Below are positions 49,142-58,493 of a stretch of DNA of 64,000 nucleotides, piece by piece. Position numbers and translations under genes: made by a program. Position 1 is the stretch's first letter, and each line of letters starts with the position of its first letter. The notes under the pieces are model-generated. The model saw only the letters and a program-made list of their open reading frames with translations. It ran no database searches and had not been told where the DNA came from. Where the stretch lies: contig JAGFNQ010002605.1 in NCBI GenBank assembly GCA_024364735.1, positions 1 to 64,000 on the forward strand, in the 5' to 3' direction. This DNA is from Boesenbergia rotunda (Eukaryota; Streptophyta; Magnoliopsida; Zingiberales; Zingiberaceae).

Positions 49142-49648
49142 AAGATGGTCGGTCGGGCGCCCGGGAGGTCTTGGGCGCCCGGGTCAGAAGGAAGCTGCCT
49201 TTGGCAGCTTTTCTGCCCTGACTTGGTCCTGGATGGGGGCGCCCGTGATGGCCTGGGCGCCCGAAGTCAGGTGAAAACTGCCAAATGTAGCTTTTTCCGT
49301 TTTGACCCTGTCCTTGGGGGCGCCCGTGAGGACCCGGGCGCCTAGCATAGATAGGTATTTACAGCTTTTCTGTCTTGATCGAAGAGAAAGGGAGGTGGCA
49401 CCCGAGGGGTCACGGGCGCTCGATTTGACTATTGTTTGACCATTGACATATTTGACTGTAATGACCAACAATCAAGACAATTCAACTCTAAATTCAACAA
49501 TATTATCGAAATCAGATTTTGTATTAACTAACTATCTCACCCGGTATCTAGTTATCAATCACGTTAATCTTATGGGTTTTTGTGAGACAGGTTTTAGTAG
49601 AAAGATTTATTTTGAAAAGACCATGATTAACTTTGAAAAGTTAAATTA

Positions 49649-50105
49649 ATTTTAAACATAATTTAAATTTATTTTGAAAAGGAATATTTGAATCTAAGAT
49701 TAACTGAAACTTTGTGTTAGATTTGAATTTGACAAAGAGTAAATTGAATTTTAATTTCAAAAATTGGCTGCCAGGTCTTGGCGAGGCACAAGACCTTCTT
49801 TGGCCGTAGCCTTATTGGATCATCAACCCTTTCCTTGACAAAGCCTTTTAGTGAAATTTCATCTTCAAAATTACTTTTTGATAAATTCTGGTCTAACTAA
49901 TTTGGGTCTTGGATTGGTAGCTTCCGCTAGTTCCGCCAAAATGGCTTCCCTAACGTACTATCATCTCACCTCTACCCAATACTATGTTGTTCAAATTTCA
50001 GTTAATCGGTTTAGTCCTTAATCTAACAAGTCCTAAGTCTAAGCATGGTAAATTGCAGAAAGTAAATAGACACGCAATCATACAATTTAAAACAAGAAAA
50101 GAAAT
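49649..50105 (-). other. Spacer after gag of element F, shared with element E
   Basis: No coding sequence. A block of about 200 bases (49760-49960) is the reverse complement of 61490-61700 in element E, with shared GAGGCACAAGACC- and GATCATCAACCC-type landmarks. Conservation between two diverged elements hints at a role in the RNA. Confidence 0.6.
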
Positions 50106-51755
50106 TTATTTAACTATAAAAATGGATTTTAAGTTGGCTCCCCTTGGACTAAAGCCACGGTAATGATTAGGCAAGATATGAATCTTGTCCTTGGGGATCC
50201 AATACTGATTTGGTCCAGCTTGGTTGTTCAGGCATAGTTTGTGTACCCATGCCTGAACTTTGGGTCTAGACTGATTTAGTACAGCATAGTAAGACCTTTG
50301 TCTTGCCTTGGTTCGATAACCTAACCCGGATCGATTTAGAACGGACTTCTGTTTTCCAAGGATCATGTCAAGACCCTTGCAACCAGAAGTGAATTGTTCT
50401 AAGGCTGCTCTAAGGTCCTTGACTTGAGTTTTCAAGGAGGAGTTCTCTTTCTCAAGTTTTTCAACTTGAGTAGAGGTTCCTTCTTGAACCTTTTCAGTTA
50501 AGGATCTAAAGTCAGCTCCCTCTTTCAGGAGTTTTACTTCCTGTCGGAGGGACTCGACTGGGATTTTGGCTTTCGCCAAGTCACGAGATAGATAGGCAAT
50601 TAATTCTGATAATTGAACTCTAGAAAACCCACTTACAGTGATTTTGCCGTCTTCTGAAAATGTGAGCTTTCCGTCGTCCGACTCCGATTCTGATTCGGTC
50701 TCAATTTCTTCCGAAGCAGTCAGGGCGAGCAGGTTCGACTGTGGGGCCTCTTCTTCTTCTTCAGAGGAAGACTCGCCCCACGTTGCTTGAAGGGCCTTCT
50801 TCCTTCTTGTCTTCTTCGTCTCCTTCAGATTGGGGCATTCCGTCTTGTAGTGACCGTTCTTTTTGCATTCGTAGCAGGTCACATTTGGTTTTGTCTTTTC
50901 ATTTGAAGGTTCAGCTGACTCTTCCTTTCTTCGACTGGCTTTCCTTCTGTTGGTCTGGTTTTTCAGCTCCTTGTAGTAGTCCCGGGCTAGCCGAACCAGC
51001 TTGGGTCGATTTCCTTCGCCATCTTCTGAGTCTGAGTCTGAGTCATACTCGGGTGCAGGTTGAGGCTTCTTCTTGGTCATCTTTCCAGTTTTACCTGCAA
51101 CAAAAGCAATACCTTTCTCGGCCAGGGTGCAGTTAGTCTGCTCATGTAGTTCAAGTTCAGAAAATAACTCATCTAATTTGATTTTAGACAAATCCCTTGA
51201 AACTTTGTACGCATCTATCATAGATGCCCACAAAGTATTTCTCGGGAAAGCGTTAAGGGTATACCTGATCAGGTCACGATTTTCTACCTTGTGACCAATT
51301 GAATGTAGACCGTTCATCAGCTCCTGGATTCTGGCGTGGAGCTGGGCTGCAGATTCGCTGTCGTTCATCTTGATTGTGTATAGCTTGTTTAGCAGTAGGT
51401 CCCTCTTGCTGATTCGGGTGTCGGAGATTCCTTAGTGCAACTCAATTAACTTACCCCAGAGTTCCTTTGCACTGTTGAATGGTCCCACCTGGTTCAGCTC
51501 TTCTTTGGTTAGGCCGCATTGGAGTGTTTGAGTCGATTTAGCATCGGCCTCGATCTTCCTTTTCAGCGAGGCGTCCCATTCGGTGTAAGATTGTGGCACT
51601 CCTTCAGCATTTTTCAGGATTTCCAGTCCAGATTGGATAATTATCCACATGTCCACCTGAGTTTTCAGGTGAACTTCCATCCGACACTTCCAGTAGAAGT
51701 CCTCCCCACTAAAGAGTGGTGGTCTGGTTGTACTAAACCCTTCTTGCATGGCCAA
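50106..51755 (-). pseudogene. Gag of element F, one in-frame stop
   Basis: Minus-strand frame of 550 codons from ATG 51755. A TAG at 51434-51432 follows ELWGKLIELH, after which the same frame stays open to 50106. The N-terminal part (FSGEDFYWKCRMEVHL, LQCGLTKEELNQVG) is a retrotransposon gag of the UBN2 type. A CCHC zinc knuckle CYECKKNGHYKTEC lies at residues 294-307, within Lys/Arg-rich and acidic Ser/Asp-rich stretches. A coiled coil (SLTEKVQEGTSTQVEKLEKE) and the GLDMILGKQ..SGLGY C-terminal motif known in Sirevirus gag proteins follow. Gag packages the element RNA into particles. With one stop it is almost intact. Confidence 0.85.
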
Positions 51756-51961
51756 TTAGAAATTCTGAAATAAAATTAACAAAAACTGTCCCAAGACTTG
51801 ATCTTGGATTAGCAGTGCGGGAAGAAGGGAAAAAAATTATCTAGTGGTGTTGCACCAACCTCGATTAACGATAAAAATTCGATCGAAAAAGAAATTAAAA
51901 ATTTCAAAGAAAAGTCCGAAAAACTCCCAAATTGGTAGTTGTACCAAATTTGAGCTTCCCC

Positions 51962-51973
51962 GCTCTGATACCA
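51962..51973 (-). other. Primer binding site of element F
   Basis: Minus-strand TGGTATCAGAGC, two bases after the LTR end at 51976. Complementary to initiator tRNA-Met. Confidence 0.9.
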
Positions 51974-52864
51974 CTTGTTGGATCAAGTAAACACGATAGA
52001 GGGGGGGTGAATATCGTGAAAATGTTTCGGATTAAGAAAAGAGAAAGTACGCAGCGGAATTAAAAACAAACACAAAGAACACAAGTATTTTTACTTGGTT
52101 CGGAGTCGCGGTCGGGTCCTACTTCAAGGCCCACGGTTCTTGACCGTTTACTGCGGGCAATTCTATAGTAGCGCAAAGATTTACAGAAATTGTTACAATA
52201 GTAGTGTAGTAAATAAACAAGTACACTCTTCGTTACCGACGCCCGGTGTGGATAGTACTTCGAAGTAGAGGGTCGTCGTCGGCGCTAGAATGTCGAGAAC
52301 GAAGTTTGCCGGAGCAGAGCGCTTGAACGAAGAGCTTAGAGGCATTGGAAGATTGTTGTTCTGAAGCCTTGGGGTCGAGCCCCTTTCATAGTGCCCCTGG
52401 GGGCGCCTGGGACGTTGGGGGCGCCTGACACGTGCCTTCGGATCTGAGAACCTCTATCCGAAGCTTGGTCAGCGCTTATCCCCTTCGAATCGGCTCTGGA
52501 GCTGACGGGGGCGCCCGGGACGTTGGGGGCGCCCTGCTTGACTTGGTCCGTTGGCTTCGTGGCTGATTTTGCTTTGATCACACTTTTGCTTTGACCCAGG
52601 GCGCCTAGGTCATCCAGGGCGCCCGGGACCTTCAGCCCTTCGCCAGGTGCCTTCGCCAGGTGCCTAGCAGCCCTTCAACTTTTGCCTAGCAGCCCTTCGC
52701 TAGGTGCCTAGCAGCCCTTCGCCTGGTCTTCGGTACCAAGCAGTCCTTCGCCAGGTGCTTAGCAGCTCTTCGCCAGGTCTTAGATTCCCAGCAGCCCTTC
52801 GGCAGGTGCTTAGCAGCCCTTCGCCAGGTCTTAGACTCCTAGCAGCCCTTCGCCAGGTGCCTAG

Positions 52865-53779
52865 TGTCGAGGCAATCTGTGGTCCGGAGTGACCAAGTGT
52901 TTTGATGTTTGGGCAAAGGGTTTAAGTTAGGTTTCCCTTGTGTTCTCATATGTGTATGTTGAGTGTGCAGGTTGTACAGGTTTACACATGTTGAGTCAGT
53001 TGAGGCAAGGGACAAGAGTCGAGGGAGGAGGACTCCAAGGGCAAGCCGGGAAGTGAACATCAAAGGGCACACGTGAAGGATGGCATGGAGGCAAGTCGAG
53101 GACTTGCGTGCGCATCCGAGGGACGATAGCTGGTGGAAGAGGACTTCAAGGGGCAAGCCAAAGGAGAGGACCTGAAGGCACACGTGGAGGAGGGCCAAGA
53201 AAGTGAGTAGGAGTGCTGTGGTAAGCTGGACAGTCGATTGGGGGTTGTCCAGTCAACTGCCAAAACTCACAGAATGGTTTTGGCCCTGGACCAGTTGATT
53301 GCTCTGGGAGCAGTCAACTGGTGTACAGCTGGATTCAAATGTTGGGGCTGTCAACGGTCGAATTCTGAGTGGGGCAGTCGACTGCCCCTGGGAGCAGTCG
53401 ACTGCCATCGAGGTTTTCAGCCCGAGTTCTATTTAAAGAGAACTTGGTTTGGGCTGAGACTCTTGACGAATCTTGTCTTGGTTAAAGGCAAGATAGTAGT
53501 CTTTGTGCTCAGAGGTTTGCTTGGTACTGTGGCGAGGTTTCTCCACCCACAAGGAGCGACGAGAGCTAGCCGGAGGTTATCCGGGGATTGATCCACCGAC
53601 GGATTCTTGGATTAGTCACCCGTCCGGGGTGGATACCAAGTAAATCAAGTTGTTAGCGTTGTTCTTACTTGTTAGTTTTGTTTTATTATATATTCCGTTG
53701 TGCAACTAACCGTGTAGGAAGAAAGGGATTCGACGAAACGCTATTCACCCCCCTCTAGCGTACCATCAACGATCTATCA
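52865..53779 (+). repeat. 5' LTR of element G (915 bp)
   Basis: Starts TGTCGAGGCAATC, ends GATCTATCA. It contains a cluster of CAGTCGACTG-type palindromes (53229-53408), several changed to CAGTCAACTG or CAGTTGATTG. Confidence 0.88.
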
Positions 53780-53833
53780 GTTAGTATCAGAGCGAAGGAC
53801 CGCTCTCGATTGGATTAACCGCCGAGGGAGCAC

Positions 53834-55309
53834 ATGCTAGAGGAGAAAACAATGGAAGACAAGTTGGGTGAAGATATCTACACTCCGCCGCCCTATGACC
53901 ATGAGGATTTCGGCTATTGGAAAGCGAGAATGGAAACGTGGTTTGGCATGGAGTGGGAGTGCTTGATGATGATAAAAGAGCCTTTCGAGATTCCAAGGGA
54001 TAAGCACGGGAAGAGACTTTGACCTAGATATTGGAATCAAGAAAAACAAGATCAAGCAAAAGCAAATGAAAAGGTACTCAGTGTTTTGGTAAATGTTTTG
54101 CCTAATAATATTTTGAGTCATGTAGGAGAATATCAAAATGTAAATGATCTATGGAGAATGATAGAAGAAATTCATGAAAACCCTACACGAGGTCAATTAG
54201 TGGAAGAACCCGAGGAAGTGAGTTCAAGAGCCCAAGAGGATAAACAATCAAGTGAAGGATCATCCACTTCCTCAAGTAAAGGAAAAGAAGAGAGTGAGAG
54301 GGCATCCACCTCAAGAGAAGAAGAGGAAGCATCAACTTCAGGGATTGAGGGGGGGGGGGGGAGAGACCCTCATCCATACAGGAGCAAGAAGAAACCTCAA
54401 CCTCCACCAAAGCCAAGAGAAAGGAACACATTACATGCTTTGGTTGCAACGAAAAGGGGCACTATAAGGACAAGTGCACGAAAGGTAAAAAGGAGGTAAG
54501 ATCTAAATCTATTTCAAATTCTTTTTAAATCTAATGTGGGTTGTAGGATTGGAGAAGCCCAAGAGAAGAGGAAGAAAATCCGTTGCTTCACATGTGGAGA
54601 GTTAGGGCACTACCACACCAAGTGTCCAAGGAAGAAAGAGCTCAAGAAAATAGGACACTTGAGGAGTTGGGAGAAAGAAGAAAGGAGGAAGCGAAGCTCA
54701 CAACAAGGAGGGACTATAAGGGTAAGGGAGGTAATCCTTAATCTTAAATTTAAATGTAATTTAAATTTGAATTCCTCCATGCATGATAAAAATAGAATTA
54801 ATCATTCATCCATGCATGCTAAAATTAATGAGAAATGTTTGATGGTGCACAATTTTGGATTTAGATACAATGATAGGACTAGGGTTAACAAGGTAGATCA
54901 AAATCCTAGGAAGAACATTCATCATGAAAAATTCAAGACCTCTAGACCTAAGGATCAAGGCAAAAATCCCAAGAAGGGGAGGGATGTGCCTAGAAAGAAG
55001 GTTAGGTCTAGGAATGTCCAAAGTGGACATATGGATTCTAGGTTTAGGAACCTAGAAAGGGAAAATCAAGCTTTAAAGGAAAAGCTTGATAGGTTAGAGA
55101 AAACCCTAGAGAGATTCACTATTGGATCTAAGGGTTTAGACATGGTATTGGGTGGTTTAAACTGCACCAATGATAGATCGGGGTTGGGATACCGGTCTAA
55201 GAGCTCCCATGCCAAAGGAAAGAAATATGCTATGGTAGCATATGATTATGGCAAAAAGGGGGAGTCCAAAAATGGAAAAAGGGTGTCATTTAAAGGAAAA
55301 AAGAAATGA
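53834..55309 (+). pseudogene. Gag of element G, stop and G-run frameshift
   Basis: ATG at 53834 starts a UBN2-type gag (FGYWKARMETWFGMEWECLM). A TGA at 54020-54022 interrupts the frame, which reopens at once (NVLPNNILSHVGEYQNVNDL). A run of 13 G at 54349-54361 shifts the frame. The first zinc knuckle CFGCNEKGHYKDKC (about 54444-54485) follows in the new frame. After another break, 54536-55309 encodes a second knuckle CFTCGELGHYHTKC, a basic region and the GLDMVLGG..SGLGYRSK C-terminus shared with the F gag. Two knuckles with basic linkers fit RNA binding. Confidence 0.8.
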
Positions 55310-56614
55310 TTTAACCAAGGACAAGGTGTCTAAGGTTAAGAGGGTTGAGTTTGTAGGTCAAGAGTCACCGGAGGTACACCGGTGTGGTCTAGTGTTTGTT
55401 GATCACCTAGGGAGGTGGCTAGGGCTAAGAGCTCAAGGGGGAGCTCTAGAAGCCTTTGGGATATATGGTGAATGGACCTTGGGAGGGTTGCTCAATTCTT
55501 GGGCCTCAATTCTTGGAGCTCTAGATGGACCATGGAGTGTGCCAAAAGAATTGGAGACGAACTTGAGCCTCAATTATTGGGTTTTGGCACGGTATTTTTT
55601 TTTTGAGTTTCATGCATGGAAATATGACATTGGGGTCATATAGCATGAAGGTTGGTTTTTGATGTGCAAATGCCATATAAATCAATGCTAGAGATGCATT
55701 GTGGATTGGTATGGGCAGGGACATCAAGGGGAAACCAAAACTAGGACTTTTTGTTAAGGTTTGAGTGAACCTTTTTGCTAGTTTTGGATTTTGTGTCAAA
55801 CTTGGGAATGGTGATAGATACATTTTGGAATGTATTTTTCCCAAGTAGGTATGGGTACCACAAATGTCTCCACAAAATTTGGGAATTTTTGGAGATTTGT
55901 GAAATTTCTGGTGCATTTCTGAAACTCGTCAGAAAAGGCTGAAATTCTGGATTTCAGAGTATCAGTCGACTGCCCATTTGGGCAGTCGACTGGTAAAGGC
56001 TGAATTTTGTATCAGCAGTTGGGTTTGTGTTCAAATGATGCAAAATAAGTGTATGGGGGGGCTAGTACACATTGTTTATGGTCATTGGGATTTAAAATAT
56101 CCAATAATTGGGATATTATTGGGGTCTTTTTGATGTATGGAAAAGGGGAGAAGTTTGGGTTTAAGTTGGGAAACCAAACTTACCTTTGCATGAAACCCTA
56201 TGTTTAGGGGGAGTTGAGATTAAGGGGGAGCATGGTTGCTCCATTCTTGGCGTAAGGGGAACCTTGGAGAGGTTCTTAAAAAACCTGTGTAAGTCCAGTG
56301 TAGGTGGAGCTTTGGAAAAGCTTAAAAAACCCCATTTTGTGGAAAATTCCTAACTTGGAGGGTTAGGTGTAGAAAATTCCTAACTTGGAGGGTTAGGTGT
56401 GGAAAAGTCCTAGCTTGGAGGGCTAGGTGTGAGAAAATCCTAGTTTGGCGGGCTAGGTGTGAAAAGTCCTAACCTGGAGGGTTAGGTGTAGGATGCCTTG
56501 GGATAGGATCCATTTTTGCATTGCATATGCATTTGTTTAGCATGGTTTTTGCTATTGACTACTATCTTGTTTCCCTAACTTAAATGTATTGCCAACCATC
56601 AAAAAGGGGGAGAT
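55310..56614 (+). other. Noncoding tail of element G with purine tract
   Basis: No pol domain is seen in any frame. It contains two CAGTCGACTG palindromes at 55965-55995, GGGGGAG-type purine runs, a 31-bp tandem array (56338-56492) and the polypurine tract at its end. Confidence 0.7.
56338..56492 (+). repeat. 31-bp tandem repeat in element G tail, five copies
   Basis: Units read GAAAATTCCTAACTTGGAGG followed by GTTAGGTGTG; later copies have CCTAGCTTGG and CCTAACCTGG changes. Confidence 0.85.
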
Positions 56615-57530
56615 TATTGAGGCAATCTGTGATCCGGAGTGACCAAGTGTTTTGATGTTTGGGCAAAGGGTTTAAGTTAGGTTTCCCTTGTGTTCTCATA
56701 TGTGTATGTTGAGTGTGCAGGTTGTACAGGTTTACACATGTTGAGTCAGTTGAGGCAAGGGACAAGAGCCGAGGGAGGAGGACTCCAAGGGCAAGCCGGG
56801 AAGTGAACTTCAAAGGGCACACGTGAAGGATGACATGGAGGCAAGTCGAGAACTTGCGTGCGCATTCGAGGGACGATAGCCGGTGGAAGAGGACTTCAAG
56901 GGGCAAGCCAAAGGAGAGGACCTGAAGGCACACGTGGAGGAGGGCCAAGAAAGTGAGTAGGAGTGTTGTGGTAAGCTGGGCAGTCGACTGGGGGTTGTCC
57001 AATCAACTTCCAAAACTCACAGAATGGTTTTGGCCCTGGACCAGTCGACTGCTCCCAGAGCAGTCGACTGGTGTACAGCTGGATTCAAACGTTGGGGCTG
57101 TCAACGGTCGAATTCTGAGTGGGGCAGTCGACTGCCCCTAGGGGCAGTCGACTGCCATCGAGGTTTTTAGCCCGAGTTCTATTTAAAGAGAACTTGATTT
57201 GGGCTGAGACTCTTGACGAATCTTGTCTTAGTTAAAGGCAAGATAGTAGTCTTTGTGCTCAGAGATTTGCTTGGTGCTGTGGCGAGGTTTCTCCACCCAC
57301 AAGGAGCAACGAGAGCTAGCCGGAGGTTATCCAGGGATTGATCCTCCGACGGATTCTTGGATTAGTCACCCGTCCGGGGTGGATATCAAGTAAATCAGGT
57401 TGTTAGTGTTGTTCTTACTTGTTAGTTTTGTTTTATTATATATTTCGCTGTGCAACTAACCGTGTAGGAAGAAAGGGATTCGACGAAACGCTATTCACCC
57501 CCCCTCTAGCGTACCATCAACAATCTATCA
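56615..57530 (+). repeat. 3' LTR of element G (916 bp)
   Basis: Starts TATTGAGGCAATC, where the 5' copy has TGTCGAGG, and ends AATCTATCA. It keeps the full set of CAGTCGACTG palindromes (56975-57160), less decayed than in the 5' LTR. Confidence 0.88.
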
Positions 57531-57724
57531 CCTAGCAGCCCTTCGCCAGGTCTTAGGGTTTCGATGCCTAGCAGCCCTTCGCTAGGTGCCTAGCAGCCCT
57601 TCGCCAGGACTTCTTTCTGCACACTCAGTGAACACATTAGACCACAATAACATCTTAACTCTTGAACCCTTTGCCATTATCAAAACCCAGGTTCGACTTA
57701 GGTGCTGCCTGCACCAACATGATC

Positions 57725-58493
57725 CTCAACTGGTGATATCCTGACTGTAAATCAATCTTAGAATACACTGAGGTATCCTTCAGCTGATCAAACAAGTCTT
57801 TAATATGAGGCAGGGGATATTTGTTCTTATTTACGAATAAAACTTGTGAACCCCATGGAGATACACTAGGATGAATAAATCCCCTGTCAAGCAACTCCTG
57901 AAGCTGGACCTTTAGCTCGTCCAACTCCTTAGGCGCCATACGATACGGAGCCTTTGATGTCGGCATAGTCCCCAGAATCAACTCAATCATAAACTCGACT
58001 TGCCTTCAGAGAGGCAAACCAGAAAGCTCCTCTGGAAACACGTCTGGAAATTCTCGGACCACTAGAACATCCGAGAGCTGAGGGCTACTGCTATCATCAG
58101 TATTGATCAATGATAAAAGAAAACCCTGACATCCGTGCGATATAAGCTTCTTGGCCTGAAGTGCAAGGATAATTGAAATTCCATCATCTCTGGTGCCAAT
58201 GAATTCTCACGAGGGTTGGTTCGGAGGCTGAAATGTGACCACCCTCACTTAGCAATCAATTGTGGCATGAAAAGCCGCCAAGGAGTCCATGCCCAGAATA
58301 ATATCAAATTCTACCATCTCGAGAACTGACAGATCCATGGTGAGAGTATAATCGCCGAAGTCCAATGGACATGCCTTGACTTCCTGCGTGATATCCAATA
58401 CCTCACCGGATGGCAAAGACACTGACAGGCGTTGTGATCTAAGGGTAGGCAATCTACTAATCTTTTCCATAAATAACTGTGATATGAAAGAAC
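57725..58493 (-). pseudogene. gypsy pol, protease and first part of RT (continues from 29314)
   Basis: Minus-strand protease end (SFISQLFMEK near 58490, then DIILGMDSLAAFHATIDC) is followed, after a connecting stretch, by reverse transcriptase (APYRMAPKELDELKVQLQEL, FIHPSVSPWGS, KYPLPHIKDLFDQL, SKIDLQSGYHQLRI). About 20 residues that normally lie between VLFV and NKYPLP are missing, including the conserved IDYRxLN motif. Reverse transcriptase breaks off at HQLRI, exactly where 29314 takes up. Element E begins at 58494, between the protease catalytic DSG region and SFIS. Confidence 0.9.

Larger units (their letters stand above)
52865..57530 (+). mobile_element. Element G: gag-only LTR retrotransposon, 4.7 kb
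   Basis: Two near-identical LTRs (52865-53779 and 56615-57530) and a CCTAG target duplication (52860-52864 and 57531-57535) define it. The primer site at 53781-53792 reads TTAGTATCAGAGC, a variant of the tRNA-Met type. The purine tract AAAAAGGGGGAGAT lies at 56601-56614. Inside are only gag and a 1.3 kb noncoding tail; no pol. It is a non-autonomous element that inserted after F. LTR similarity by eye is above 95%, so it is fairly young. Confidence 0.9.
29315..57719 (-). mobile_element. Element F: gag-bearing copia-like retrotransposon, 28.4 kb with nested insertions
   Basis: LTRs at 29315-30671 and 51976-57719 (the latter interrupted by element G), a tRNA-Met primer site at 51962-51973 and a perfect target duplication TGATC (29310-29314 and 57720-57724) inside the gypsy reverse transcriptase define it. 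Its own content is gag (50106-51755), an accessory frame X and long AT-rich spacers. No protease, integrase or reverse transcriptase of its own was found, so it depended on a partner. The gag C-terminus with SGLGY is like Sirevirus gag proteins. Rearranged copia copies (36198-48271) interrupt it. Confidence 0.85.
51976..57719 (-). repeat. 5' LTR of element F, interrupted by element G
   Basis: LTR sequence lies at 51976-52864 and 57531-57719, about 1.07 kb in all. It is shorter than the 3' LTR because of a deletion near 52636, at the border of the GGGCGCCC array and the minisatellite. Element G sits in the minisatellite with a CCTAG duplication. Confidence 0.85.

Noticed and set aside
53060..53263. 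Frames of about 60-140 codons in element G LTRs
   Set aside because: They overlap in several frames and differ between the two LTRs; no domain is seen.
29315..57719. Integrated plant pararetrovirus
   Set aside because: No movement or coat protein domains; paired LTRs, target duplications and purine tracts mark LTR retrotransposons.
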